In this document: positions 34,902 to 44,264 of the stretch, one piece after another
Position numbering within the stretch: the stretch's first letter is position 1
Layout of the letters: every line of letters begins with the position of its first letter
NCBI RefSeq assembly: GCF_000317615.1
Contig: NC_019780.1
Span: forward strand, 1,103,840 to 1,167,839
DNA length: 64,000 bases
Reading direction: 5' to 3'
Origin: Dactylococcopsis salina PCC 8305
Lineage (GTDB): Bacteria; Cyanobacteriota; Cyanobacteriia; Cyanobacteriales; Rubidibacteraceae
Translations under genes and position numbers: made by a program
Notes under the pieces: model-generated
The model's input: only the letters and a program-made list of their open reading frames with translations
What the model was told of the DNA's origin: nothing
The model's database searches: none

Positions 34902-36006
34902 TTACTGTTTGCTGCGAAGATATGCCTCGACAAAGGGGTTAATTTCCCCATCGAGAACATCTTCGACGGCGCTGGTTTCTACGTTGGTGCGGAGGTCTTT
35001 CACCATTTGGTAAGGATGAAACACATAGTTCCGAATTTGATTTCCCCAAGCGGCTTCTACTGCGTCGCCCCGAATTTCGGCGATTTTTTGCGCTCGTTGT
35101 TCTTGGGCAATTACAATTAGTTTTGATTTTAAAAGCGCGATCGCTTTTTCGCGGTTCTGTAGCTGCGATCGCTCTTGGGTACAGCGCACGGCAATCCCTG
35201 TGGGAAGATGAACCACACGAACGGCGGTTTCGACTTTATTAACGTTTTGTCCGCCTTTCCCACCAGCGCGAGAGGTGGTAATTTCCAAGTCTTTTTCGGG
35301 CAGTTCAATGTCTTGGATTGTGGTTTGATCCAACATCGGCATCACTTCCACGCCAGCAAAGCTGGTTTGGCGTTTCCCGTTGGCGTTGTAGGGAGAAATC
35401 CGCACTAAACGATGTGTTCCTTTTTCTCCTTTTAGATAACCATACCCATAGCGTCCTTCAATTTCGAGGGTGGCGGATTTAATTCCCGCTTCATCCCCTT
35501 CGGAAAGTTCCGCTAAGTTGACGGTATAGCCTTGTTTCTCTCCCCAACGAGAATACATCCGTAACAGCATTTGCGCCCAATCTTGAGCATCGGTTCCGCC
35601 AGCCCCCGTGTTAATGGTTAAGACTGCTCCTCGTTCATCATAAGGATCAGAGAGCAGTTGTTGCAGTTCCCATCGATCGAGCGCCTGATTTAAGGTTTGT
35701 AAATTCTCGGTGGCTTCTTCCCAGAGGGCGTGATCGGCTTCGGTTTCCAGCAACTCAAGGATTGCTTTGGTATCTTCTGCGCGATCGCGCCACTTCTGAT
35801 ATTGTTCCCAAGCTGATTTTAAGTCATTCAGCTTTTGCAGCGTTCCCTGTGCCGTTTCAGGGTCATCCCAAAACTCAGGTTGCGCTGCTTGCTGTTCTAA
35901 ATCTTCAATTTGCGCCTGAATTAAAGGTAGGTCAAAGATACTCCTGGGCTTTCCCCAGGCGTTGTGAAATCGTTTCCATTTCTCGCTTTAATTCGGTAAT
36001 TTCCAT
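34902..36006 (-). CDS. prfB: peptide chain release factor 2, with programmed +1 frameshift
   Basis: The gene starts at 36006 ([20 protein letters not shown]), reads 24 codons to CTT at 35937-35935, meets TGA at 35934-35932, and continues in the +1 frame from GAC at 35933 to 34902, giving 367 residues. The site AGGAG-TAT-CTT-TGA-C is the classic RF2 autoregulatory frameshift, with the internal Shine-Dalgarno three bases before CTT-slippery codons. The GGQ loop is present ([19 protein letters not shown]). RF2 recognises UGA and UAA. The stop region lies next to repeats. Confidence 0.96.
35931..35949 (-). promoter_or_regulatory. RF2 programmed frameshift site
   Basis: On the minus strand the order is AGGAG, TAT, CTT, TGA, C. 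The internal Shine-Dalgarno-like AGGAG and the CTT-TGA pair cause +1 slippage when RF2 is scarce, so RF2 controls its own synthesis. This is inferred from the well-studied E. coli case. Confidence 0.93.
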
Positions 36007-36043
36007 AATTGTTCCTTAAATTACAATCTCAATCCCTTTCAGA

Positions 36044-37672
36044 TTAACGAACATTTTTCAGGCTTTCCACCTCTTTCGTAAAGCGTTCAATAAAGAGACT
36101 AATCACCCGTCGATCTTCTCGTAATTTAATGTTAGTGCTGACCGACATTCCAGACTGTAGCGGAATTTCTCGCGCTTTTACTTTTAAGGTTTGTTGATCG
36201 AGCTTGATTTTAGCGGGAAAACGGAAGAAATCATAAGTTTCGTTAGGAGGAAGAGCATCGGAACCAATAGAAACTAATTCCCCTTCAATATCCCCATATT
36301 CGCTAAAGGGAAAAGAATCAATCCGAACATCCACTGTCATTCCTTCTTTCACAAACCCAATATCCTTGTTGGTAATAAACACTTCTGCGATTAAATTATC
36401 TTGAGGAACAATTTTCATTAATTTTTCGCTGGTGTTTGCCACAAAACCAGGGCTGGCTTTGAGATCAAAGATTTTTCCTGTAATCGGTGCTTTCAAGTTT
36501 TGATATTCCAGTTGTTGTTGCGCTTGACTCATCTGGCTTTCCAGTTCGGAAATCCGATTTTCATTATCAACCACTGCTTTTGTCAACTGGCTATCAATTT
36601 GTGCAATTTGTTGTTTATTACGAGCGATTCGATCGAGGACATCTTTTTGCGTTACCGCTTCTGTATTTTCCAACTCCTGTCCCGCTTGAGTAATATCTAA
36701 TAACAGCCGTTCTTTTTCCTCTTTCAGTTGCTCCAACCGTGCTTCTTGTTGTTGTACTTTTTGCTTTTGTTCAATTTGCCGAAACTCGGAAATTCCCCCT
36801 TCCTCAAATAAAGTGGTTAATTTTTCTAACTTCTGTCGCTCTGTTTCTAACTGAGTCCTCGCATCTTTGAGTTGAATCTCCACTTGACGCAGTTGTCGTT
36901 GAATCTGTTCTCCTTCTAAACGAGCGGACTCGGTGCGAGTGCTAGATTCTCTGCTAGAGGCTTGTAACCGTTCAACTTCGTCTATACCTAAGTTTTCATC
37001 CCGTTCTCCCAAACCAATTTGAGCGCGGTAGAGACGATTTTCTTCTACTAAAGCGGTGCGATTGCGAGCCAACATCGCCACTTCTACAGGAATATCTAAA
37101 CGATTAATTTCCGTTTCTACCGCCCCTGGTGCGGTTGCTGCATTGTTCATCACCTGACGATAGAAACTATTTTCCTGTTGAAGTGCTGCTTTAATGTTTT
37201 GTAAGGAGTCAATTCTAGCTTGAGCCGTTGTGGAATCATAATGGAACAGAATCTGTCCTTTTTTTACGATATCGCCGTCTTCTAGGGGTTCTCCTTTACG
37301 AGTGGGGTCTTCTCCTGGTTCAATGGTTTTATTGGTGGCAATTTCTTTAATCACACCGTTAATCGGAGACTGAACTTCCTTCACATCTCCTTGCGGTTTC
37401 AGTTGTCCTTGCGCTCCCACTGCTTGCTCAATTTTGGCAAAATAAGACCAAGTCACCCCAAAGGTAATCACTCCTAAAATTGTCCAAAGAACGACTCTGG
37501 GCCATAAGGGAGACTGTCGCAGCACGACTGATTGATCGAAGTCCTCTTCGTAGGGATTATAAGGAGTGGGAGCATCAGTTTTTGATTTAGCGAGTTGGGA
37601 ACTTTTGACTTGAATGTTTCCATTTTTATTAGAAACGATTTGGTTGGAGTTTTTACCGTTGGTTGAGGTCAT
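36044..37672 (-). CDS. HlyD family type I secretion membrane-fusion protein
   Basis: This 542-residue protein has a cytoplasmic N-terminus of about 60 residues, one membrane helix (about 60-82, VVLWTILGVITFGVTWSYF), and biotinyl-lipoyl-like halves (GQLKPQGDVKEVQSPINGVI near 95 and QNLKAPITGKIFDLKASPGF near 395). Between them lies a coiled-coil hairpin of about 200 residues rich in Glu, Gln and Arg. A beta-barrel region follows. It would bridge the ABC exporter and an outer-membrane TolC-like channel, which is not in this window. It lies 23 bp after the ABC gene. Confidence 0.94.
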   Translation of the reverse strand: MTSTNGKNSNQIVSNKNGNIQVKSSQLAKSKTDAPTPYNPYEEDFDQSVVLRQSPLWPRVVLWTILGVITFGVTWSYFAKIEQAVGAQGQLKPQGDVKEVQSPINGVIKEIATNKTIEPGEDPTRKGEPLEDGDIVKKGQILFHYDSTTAQARIDSLQNIKAALQQENSFYRQVMNNAATAPGAVETEINRLDIPVEVAMLARNRTALVEENRLYRAQIGLGERDENLGIDEVERLQASSRESSTRTESARLEGEQIQRQLRQVEIQLKDARTQLETERQKLEKLTTLFEEGGISEFRQIEQKQKVQQQEARLEQLKEEKERLLLDITQAGQELENTEAVTQKDVLDRIARNKQQIAQIDSQLTKAVVDNENRISELESQMSQAQQQLEYQNLKAPITGKIFDLKASPGFVANTSEKLMKIVPQDNLIAEVFITNKDIGFVKEGMTVDVRIDSFPFSEYGDIEGELVSIGSDALPPNETYDFFRFPAKIKLDQQTLKVKAREIPLQSGMSVSTNIKLREDRRVISLFIERFTKEVESLKNVR

Positions 37673-37695
37673 TATTTTTCTCCTTTTCGGGATAA

Positions 37696-40600
37696 CTAGA
37701 CGCGAGATTCTTGTTGTTGATAAAGATAGAAGTAGCGACCTTGAAGCGCCATTAATTCTTCGTGAGTGCCTTGTTCGACGATTCTTCCCGCATCCATCAT
37801 TAGGATGAGATTAGCATTTTTGATCGTAGCTAATCGATGGGTAATGAACAACACGGTTTGATCTTGGAAAACGTCGGCTAAGTTACGGGAAACTTGTTCT
37901 TCGGTGGTGTAGTCGAGGGCGCTGGTGGCTTCGTCTAAAACTAGGAGTTGTGGGCGTTGCAGAATAGTCCGCGCGATCGCGATCCGTTGTCTTTGTCCAC
38001 CTGATAAGGATGCTCCCCGTTCTCCTACTCTTGTATTGTAGCCACTGGGTAAATCCATAATAAATTCATGGGCGACGGCGGCTTGGGCGGCTTCGATAAT
38101 TTCTTCTGTGCTTGCGTCAGGATTAGTTAAAGAAATGTTTTCTTGGACAGTTCCTTCAAATAGTAAGGGGTCTTGGGGAACAACGCCAATTTGTCGCCGT
38201 AGGGAGTACAGTTCAACTTTAGAAATGTCGTAGTTATCAATTAAAATCCGTCCCGCTTCTGGTTCATAAAGACGTGCTACTAATTTGGTGAGGGTACTTT
38301 TCCCTGCGCCACTTTGTCCCACAACGCCCACAAACTGACCTGCTTCAATATCAAGGTTAATGTTATTGAGTTGCATGGGACCGGTATTTTTAAAGCGGAA
38401 GGAAACATTCTCATAGCGAATTGCGCCTTCAATCATGGGCATGGGAATGTTGTCTCGGTCTTCTTCTCCTTCTTGGGGAGTATCTACGATGTCGCTGAGA
38501 CGTTCTAAGGAAAGGGCGGTTTCTTGGAAGTTTTGCCACAGTTGCGACAGACGGAGGAGAGGGCTAGTTACATAACCCGCGATAATTCGGAAGGCGATTA
38601 ATTGTCCGAGGGTGAGTTCTCCCTGTAACACTAAGTATGCTCCTAACCAAAGAACAATCAAACCTGATCCTTTGTTGAGGAAGTTACTACTGGAACTGGA
38701 AATGGTGGAGGTGACAACGTTTCTAAAGCCAGCAGAGACGTAACGGGAGTATAATTCTTGCCACCGCCAGCGCGATCGCAGCTCGATGTTTTGTGCTTTT
38801 ACGGTTTGAATCCCTGATAAGACCTCTACTAGGTGAGACTGAGTGGCGGCATTGCGTTCGGCTTTGGTTCGCAGTTGACGGCGAATGGTGGGAGAGAAGA
38901 AAAAGGTTAATCCCATCAATAAGGGAATCACAGCTAAAGCGGCGAGGGTCAATTGCCAGCTATAAATCAGCATTACGGCAATATACACCACGGAGAAAAT
39001 TGAGTCGAGAACAACAGTGAGAGCGGTTCCTGTTAAAAATTGACGGATGCGTTCTAGTTCGTTAACGCGACTGGAAAGCTCACCAACGGGGCGTTTTTCA
39101 AAGTACCGCAGGGGTAAACGCAGCAGATGGTCAATAATTTTTGACCCTAAACTCATGTCGATGCGGTTGGTGGTATCCACAAAGATATAGGTTCTCAGGG
39201 TGCTGAGGACGGCTTCAAAGATGGCAATCACCAGCAGGAAACCCCCTAAAACGTTCAAGGTATCGGGGCTATTTTGGACAATTACTTTGTCAATGATGAC
39301 CTGAATCATCAAGGGGTTCGCCAGTCCAAACAGTTGAACGAAGAAGGAGGCAATGAAAACAAGGATTAATGTGCCGCGAAACCGTTTCAGGTAGGGAACA
39401 AACCATTGAATGCCAAACCTCTGTTGTGGGGTTTCTTTGGTGGCTTCTAAGAGGAGAAGTTGCCCTCCTTCTCCCCAGGTTTCTTCAAATTCTGCAATGG
39501 TTTTGGTGACGACTCCTTCGGCGGGAATCCCTAAAACCACTTCTCGATCGTTGCTTTCATAGAGAATGGCGAGGTCTTCTCCCCAACGGATTAAGGCGGG
39601 AGGAGTGATGCGAGGAATGGATTTGGTGGGGATTTTTGTTAGTTGTGCTTTTAATCCCAATAATTCTGTGATTGCTCCTGCTACGGGTAAGGATAGGGTT
39701 TCACTCCGTCGCAGTTGGTCGGTCAACACTCGTTTAATGACTTCCTTACGGAATGGCACTTGGAAGTATTGACTGAGCATTTGGAAGCAAGCAAAGGCGC
39801 GATCGAGTGTGGTGTTCCCGCGCGGTCGCACATGGGGATATTTTTTAATCCCGATCGTTTCCCCTTCTTGTTCGTAGTCATCAGTTCCAGGAATCACGCT
39901 GGGGGCTTCTGGAATCTCCATCCCTTCGGCGATCGCGGGGCTGACTTCTTCTTCTGCGGTTTCTGTTGACGGTTCTTTCTCTAGCGTGGCGAGGGCGTGA
40001 GGATTTAACCAGGGGAGTTGTGAGGTTTCAAACCCAATGAGACGGGCGGCTTGTTCTTCTTGCACTTCTAATGTTGTCTCGGTGCTGATTTCCAACCGAC
40101 TCCCGATCGAGTAATCAGTAATTTTCCCACCGCCACTCACTAACCACAGGCGATTCTCATCTTTGAGGGGATGATCATCGGCGCTAATTTTGTTTTTCCC
40201 TGGGGGTAACGTTTGCACAATCGCTGTTTTCAGGGCATTTTCGGTGACTTGTTTTAAGTCAATCCCCCCGTGAGGTTGTCGATCTTGTTCGATCGCCAAT
40301 AGGGTAAAGGCTTCGATCGCGCTACATTGGCTCTGTAAGGCTTCTCGAAAAGACTCATACTGGTTATAAAGTTCCCAAAAATCTGTCGCCTTCAAGCTCA
40401 AACAGATGGACTCTTCCGACGCGATCGCCGTTTCACAGGGCGTTCCCCGAACTAACCCCACCCAGCCAATCAAATCGCCACTTCTGGCTAACCCTAACGT
40501 GGTGGGCATTTGCGTCTTTGCTTCATACCCTAATAACCGCACTTGTCCTTCATAAACAATCTGGACTTCTGTGGGCATTCGTTCTTGCAGGGCGAGTGCT

Positions 40601-40725
40601 TGCCCCATTTTGTAGCGGAGGGGCTGTAGTTTTTTCGAGAGGGCAACACAGGCTTCTTGGGGAAGCTGATCAAAAGGAGATGTTTCCGAGAGGAAAGTAA
40701 CGAAGTCAGTTGTGGTAAAAGTCAT
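37696..40725 (-). CDS. type I secretion ABC exporter with cNMP-binding and C39-like domains
   Basis: This 1009-residue exporter starts with a cyclic-nucleotide-binding-like domain (residues about 15-150, RSGDLIGWVGLVRGTPCETA). A linker and a C39-like domain follow (about 300-430), where the catalytic Cys is not conserved (LDRAFACFQMLSQYF has Arg in the usual place). Six membrane helices lie at about 450-730, and the ATPase has Walker A GQSGAGKSTLTKL, signature LSGGQRQRIAIART and Walker B LLVLDEATSALD. The inactive peptidase domain suggests substrate docking rather than leader cleavage. It overlaps the PpiC-like gene by one base (TAATG). Confidence 0.94.
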   Translation of the reverse strand: MTFTTTDFVTFLSETSPFDQLPQEACVALSKKLQPLRYKMGQALALQERMPTEVQIVYEGQVRLLGYEAKTQMPTTLGLARSGDLIGWVGLVRGTPCETAIASEESICLSLKATDFWELYNQYESFREALQSQCSAIEAFTLLAIEQDRQPHGGIDLKQVTENALKTAIVQTLPPGKNKISADDHPLKDENRLWLVSGGGKITDYSIGSRLEISTETTLEVQEEQAARLIGFETSQLPWLNPHALATLEKEPSTETAEEEVSPAIAEGMEIPEAPSVIPGTDDYEQEGETIGIKKYPHVRPRGNTTLDRAFACFQMLSQYFQVPFRKEVIKRVLTDQLRRSETLSLPVAGAITELLGLKAQLTKIPTKSIPRITPPALIRWGEDLAILYESNDREVVLGIPAEGVVTKTIAEFEETWGEGGQLLLLEATKETPQQRFGIQWFVPYLKRFRGTLILVFIASFFVQLFGLANPLMIQVIIDKVIVQNSPDTLNVLGGFLLVIAIFEAVLSTLRTYIFVDTTNRIDMSLGSKIIDHLLRLPLRYFEKRPVGELSSRVNELERIRQFLTGTALTVVLDSIFSVVYIAVMLIYSWQLTLAALAVIPLLMGLTFFFSPTIRRQLRTKAERNAATQSHLVEVLSGIQTVKAQNIELRSRWRWQELYSRYVSAGFRNVVTSTISSSSSNFLNKGSGLIVLWLGAYLVLQGELTLGQLIAFRIIAGYVTSPLLRLSQLWQNFQETALSLERLSDIVDTPQEGEEDRDNIPMPMIEGAIRYENVSFRFKNTGPMQLNNINLDIEAGQFVGVVGQSGAGKSTLTKLVARLYEPEAGRILIDNYDISKVELYSLRRQIGVVPQDPLLFEGTVQENISLTNPDASTEEIIEAAQAAVAHEFIMDLPSGYNTRVGERGASLSGGQRQRIAIARTILQRPQLLVLDEATSALDYTTEEQVSRNLADVFQDQTVLFITHRLATIKNANLILMMDAGRIVEQGTHEELMALQGRYFYLYQQQESRV

Positions 40726-41477
40726 TATGCTACCTCAGAGGTTTCCGAGTTTAAAGGCTCGATCTTAGTAATTTTCTGGATTTGCTCTTCTAGCCATTTG
40801 CTAAAGAGTTCATTTAGAAGTTTCTGACGAGTCGCATCATCAAGTTGCGCTGAAATCAATTTTTCTAACCTGACGATAATACTCCATTCGCCGACGCGCA
40901 CGGGGGGCCACAGTTGCCCCACTTCACTAGACACTAGCATTTTGGCAATTTTTTCGTGCGGGGTGGTGACAGGCACCGGACCGACAATTCCTCTGGTTTG
41001 GGCTTCGGGGCCTTCGGAATAGGTTTGCGCCAATGCTTCAAAGCTGGCTTCGTTGTTTTGGAGGCGAAAATAGAGTTCGGTTGCGGTATTGTTATCTTTG
41101 GTTCGTAACAAGGAATACACCACTTGATCAAGATCGCGTTTACGTTGGAGAAAGTAGGATTCAATTTTCGCGCCCCAGGTCTCTTGTTGAAATTTTTTGA
41201 GTTTGTAGCTGCGCACGGCGATTTTTTCAAATTCCTCTTGGTTGAGCCGATTGTGATTGAGCCAGCCTTGAATACGTTTGGGATCAGTCAGTCGGTTTTG
41301 AGTTAAATATTGTCTCTTTGCGGTTTCTATTTCTTCTGGGGAGCATTCGATTTGCGCGATCGCATGATCAATGACCAATTCTCGCAACAGTTGTGGCAAC
41401 ATCTGATAAGTTCTCAGATGAGACAGTAGGTTCTCTGGGAAAATCGGGGTTTCGTTAATTTTGATCACCTCGGTCAT
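40725..41477 (-). CDS. PpiC-type peptidylprolyl isomerase of a secretion cluster
   Basis: The ATG at 41477 (MTEVIKINETPIFPENLLSH) is preferred over the frame start at 41501, giving 250 residues. A SurA-like helical N-domain (residues 1-115) leads to a parvulin-type domain (LYFRLQNNEASFEALAQTYS, GPEAQTRGIVGPVP, VGQLWPPVRVGEWSIIVRLE). There is no signal peptide, so it acts in the cytoplasm, perhaps as a chaperone for the exported substrate. The stop overlaps the exporter start, and this gene arrangement is frequent in cyanobacterial type I systems. Confidence 0.88.
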   Translation of the reverse strand: MTEVIKINETPIFPENLLSHLRTYQMLPQLLRELVIDHAIAQIECSPEEIETAKRQYLTQNRLTDPKRIQGWLNHNRLNQEEFEKIAVRSYKLKKFQQETWGAKIESYFLQRKRDLDQVVYSLLRTKDNNTATELYFRLQNNEASFEALAQTYSEGPEAQTRGIVGPVPVTTPHEKIAKMLVSSEVGQLWPPVRVGEWSIIVRLEKLISAQLDDATRQKLLNELFSKWLEEQIQKITKIEPLNSETSEVA

Positions 41478-41581
41478 ATTGTTATCCTTACGTTCCTCCA
41501 ATCACTGTGATCTCTTCGCCTGCGGTTTTCCAGAACAACCAACGCCGAAGCTGGCTGTTCTAGATAACAATGGTTTTTTCG

Positions 41582-42328
41582 CTAGTTTGGCATAACTTGC
41601 GAGGGGAAGATACCCCCTTCGCTTTTGCCTAAGAATTGTTGATGAACAATTTTGCTAAATGTTTCGAGGTTATCAGACCAACGATCGATTTGTCCTTGTA
41701 ATTGCGCGATCGTTTGACTCCCCTCCTGACTCGATCGATAATTGAAGCTCCCAGAGAATAATAAAGCTGGAACCGCTTGATTGGGCTGATTTTGCGCCCG
41801 TAACCGCACCTCATTCACACTTAAATTCAATTGACACTCTTGTAACTGATACACAAAGTTAACCGATGCTTGTGGTGAGCCATTTCCCACTTCTCGCCAG
41901 GGTCCAGGTGCAATTAATTTTTCCATAATAAATTGACGCGGGTTAGCATTTTGTTCCTTACCAAAGCTAACGATCGTTTTGGGAGCGACGCTAACGGTTT
42001 GGTAATCTGCTTTTGCGAACTTACTCACAAATTCTTTCGCCACTGTTGGCGCAGAAACGGCTTTTGAATTTTGGGCATTAATTGGTTCAGCAAAGGTAAT
42101 ATTCCGTTGTTGAGCGACAATATTAACGCCATTTTTAAAATTTAAACGCGCTTGTAATTGATTGAGAACGGGCTGTTTTGCTAATTCCCAGTCTGCAGGA
42201 ATTACTCCCAAAGAGCGCAAATTGTCTAACGTTAACATTGTCGGATTCAAATTTTTAGCCGAGAGCGTAATCGCTAACTCTTGAATATCCATCGGCTGTG
42301 TCAACGGATTAGAAGCTGCATCTACCAT
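41582..42328 (-). CDS. unknown protein upstream of the secretion operon
   Basis: This 248-residue soluble protein has no signal peptide. Notable parts are an N-terminal PMDIQELAITLSAKNLNPTM, a mid region KEFVSKFAKADYQTVSVAPK, and the C-terminal LLFSGSFNYRSSQEGSQTIA. I do not recognise a family. It precedes the PpiC-like gene by 105 bp on the same strand, so it could be a cargo, adaptor or accessory of the exporter. The lack of glycine-rich RTX repeats argues against a classical RTX toxin. Confidence 0.65.
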   Translation of the reverse strand: MVDAASNPLTQPMDIQELAITLSAKNLNPTMLTLDNLRSLGVIPADWELAKQPVLNQLQARLNFKNGVNIVAQQRNITFAEPINAQNSKAVSAPTVAKEFVSKFAKADYQTVSVAPKTIVSFGKEQNANPRQFIMEKLIAPGPWREVGNGSPQASVNFVYQLQECQLNLSVNEVRLRAQNQPNQAVPALLFSGSFNYRSSQEGSQTIAQLQGQIDRWSDNLETFSKIVHQQFLGKSEGGIFPSQVMPN

Positions 42329-42450
42329 AACTTTTTCTTAACCTTATTCCTAACGATCGAGTTCCTTATAAGAGGGTATCGGAAAACTGACCCTTTGCGT
42401 GTATTTTTCCGATAATTTTTTATATTTTATCCAGTGGTCTTGTTGAAAAA

Positions 42451-42485
42451 TCAATAAAAAGCCCCCCAATTGTAACGGGAGGCTT
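42451..42485 (-). terminator. intrinsic terminator on the minus strand
   Basis: Read on the minus strand, AAGCCTCCC and GGGGGGCTT form a stem with one G-T wobble around a nine-base loop, followed by TTTTTATT. It lies 25 bp beyond the end of the remnant at 42510 and upstream of the 41582-42328 gene. Confidence 0.75.
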
Positions 42486-42509
42486 AATGTTAATTGAGGC
42501 AATCACTTT

Positions 42510-42700
42510 TTAGGCGGTCGTATCTAGGGCTTGAATGTTGTTAAACACATCTTGTTGTGTCAGATCACCAGTTTGGCTAACATCCATATGTTAGGAGATC
42601 GTCGATTTCTTGTCGGGTTAAGTCTAAGGTTTCTGGTGCGCGATCGCTCAATAATAATATTTCGATCGCGACGGTTTCATTGGGGGTTAAAGACCCATCC
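42510..42700 (-). pseudogene. remnant of a small gene upstream of the secretion cluster
   Basis: One frame reads VDGSLTPNETVAIEILLLSD, then RAPETLDLTRQEIDDLLTYG, then stops. A second frame continues DVSQTGDLTQQDVFNNIQAL to DTTA and a TAA at 42510. A frameshift near 42590 separates them. The halves each contain Asp-rich DxxGxLT patterns resembling calcium-binding loops. A proper terminator follows, so this was once an expressed gene. The 5' end runs into a palindrome with CCATGGAACGTC and CCCAACACC near 42703, which probably truncated it. Confidence 0.45.
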
Positions 42701-42860
42701 ACACCATGGAACGTCTCCACGGGAAACCCAACACCAATTCTAAGCAATTACCCGAACCTAATATAAGGAGATTTTTCCCCTAATCCCCCAATTCTGGGGG
42801 AAATTATCAAGCAACTTTTTTGCCCCCTAATCCCCCAATTCTGGGGGACTTTTTCAGGGG
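42700..42860. repeat. CCATGG half palindrome, TATCAGGTTC end and GC-rich palindromes
   Basis: ACCATGGAACGTCTCCACGGG leads into AAACCCAACACCAATTCTAAG, then AATTACCCGAACCTAATATAA, the same junction as in the 92-bp family. Two AATCCCCCAATTCTGGGGGA stems follow. The gap 42329-42907 holds this, the remnant and the terminator. Confidence 0.8.
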
Positions 42861-42907
42861 TTTTAAAAAATAAGATTATATTATTGAAATCAACGATCAC
42901 AAAACAA

Positions 42908-43927
42908 TTAACCTGATAGATAGCTATAGGTTAGGGTGAAAATAAAGACTAATTGAGCGACAATTGCAAACAGATAAAAAATGATTCTTGGTGGAAAAAC
43001 TGATAAAAGTAAGCCCACACTTTTGAGATCAATCATCGGACCAAAAACTAAAAAAGCTAATAAAGAACTGGTGGTAAATGTGGCGGAAAAGGACAGCGCA
43101 AAAAAAGCATCAACGGTAGAACATATCGAAATCAATCCTCCTAACAACATCATTACTAAAATTGAACTGACTGGGCTTTGTCCTAATCCTAAAATTAAAT
43201 CTCTCGGTGTGAAAACTTGAACTGTTGCAGCAAAAGCACTACCTAAAATTAAAATTCCTCCTAATTCTCTTAATTCCTGAGTTAGGTTATTTATAAATGT
43301 TACGCCATTAGCTTTACTAAAAAAATTCGGACGACTGCGAACTCTTTCGATGGTTTGTAACGGTACAGGTTGACCTGTAGAATTAAGAATAAATGTTCCT
43401 GATTGCAATAATTGTGATTGCTGTGGTTGAGGTTTAGAATTAGTTTTAACGTCTTTATAGTAATATTTTAATTGTCGAGCAAGGGTCGGTTGTAACAGTT
43501 CTTTCACATCTTTTTGAACATTAAAGATACAACTAATAATTATCGCAATTAATAAGGAAAATAAGACTCTTAAGCCGACGATTTCAGGTTGACCTCGAAA
43601 GGCGATCCAAGTTGACCAAATAACGATCGGGTTAATGGTGGGAGCGGCTAATAAAAACCCGATCGCGACAGAAATCGGAACTCTTTGTAAAAGTAAACGA
43701 CGAGCAACGGGAACGTTTCCACATTCACAAACAGGGAAAACAAAACCAACTAAACTTCCCATTAAAGCCCCTAAAATCGGATTTTTGGGTAAGGATTGAA
43801 TCAGTTGTCCTTCATCAATAAATAGAATTAAGAAACTGGATAAAATGACTCCCATTAATAGAAAGGGAAAAGCCTCAACGATTAAACTGAGAAATAAGGT
43901 AAAGGTACTCGATAGTTGACTCATCAT
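42908..43927 (-). CDS. permease of the UPF0718/YraQ (DUF318) family
   Basis: The longest frame starts inside a repeat at 43990, so the ATG at 43927 (MMSQLSSTFTLFLSLIVEAF) is used, giving 339 residues. About eight membrane helices are visible, with family motifs FPFLLMGVILSS, PVCECGNVPVARRLL (a cysteine pair near residue 80), FLLAAPTINPIVI and the C-terminal MLLGGLISICSTVDAFFAL and FGPMIDLKS. This family is often linked to metal or arsenic handling, but transport has not been generally proven. No regulator or partner is adjacent. Confidence 0.87.
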   Translation of the reverse strand: MMSQLSSTFTLFLSLIVEAFPFLLMGVILSSFLILFIDEGQLIQSLPKNPILGALMGSLVGFVFPVCECGNVPVARRLLLQRVPISVAIGFLLAAPTINPIVIWSTWIAFRGQPEIVGLRVLFSLLIAIIISCIFNVQKDVKELLQPTLARQLKYYYKDVKTNSKPQPQQSQLLQSGTFILNSTGQPVPLQTIERVRSRPNFFSKANGVTFINNLTQELRELGGILILGSAFAATVQVFTPRDLILGLGQSPVSSILVMMLLGGLISICSTVDAFFALSFSATFTTSSLLAFLVFGPMIDLKSVGLLLSVFPPRIIFYLFAIVAQLVFIFTLTYSYLSG

Positions 43928-43949
43928 TCTGTGTTGTGTAATTCTTAAA

Positions 43950-44060
43950 TTAAGATGTTGGGTTACGATTTCTCTCCACCCAACCGACATGATTGGCTGT
44001 TAAATTAAGATGTTGGGTTACGATTTCTCTCCACCCAATCGACATGATTGGCGTTGGGTT
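43950..44060. repeat. tandem GTTGGGTTACGATTTC...ACCCAA units
   Basis: Two units of about 58 bp (TTAAGATGTTGGGTTACGAT, TTCTCTCCACCCAA, CGACATGATTGG) lie upstream of the permease start and feed short spurious open frames. Confidence 0.85.
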
Positions 44061-44188
44061 TTGGGTTAGCTTTTCCCAACTTAAGTTTCGGAAAGTGTGT
44101 GAAGCTGAAAAAATTGGACTGAGATTTAGCCGAAATAACATGAAAGAGAGTAATATAAGTTGATAAAAACAGGTTACAATCAGCACGA

Positions 44189-44214
44189 TTCCTTTTGACC
44201 AGACAGTCAAAGGA
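44189..44214. promoter_or_regulatory. inverted repeat upstream of the SLH gene
   Basis: TTCCTTTTGAC and GTCAAAGGAA form an inverted repeat with one bulged base, about 50 bp before the SLH start codon. It could be an operator or an mRNA hairpin; nothing further supports it. The rest of 44061-44264 shows no gene. Confidence 0.3.
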
Positions 44215-44264
44215 AAAACAATGCAAGTTCCAACCTAATTGATGAGTTTATCGTAAACAGTCTT

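Noticed and set aside
42531..42743. Plus-strand 70-codon frame
   Set aside because: It lies opposite the minus-strand remnant and ends in repeat sequence.
43950..44226. Minus-strand frames with VGWVERNRNPTS endings
   Set aside because: The C-terminal half is repeat-derived, and the N-terminal half has no recognisable domain or start signal.
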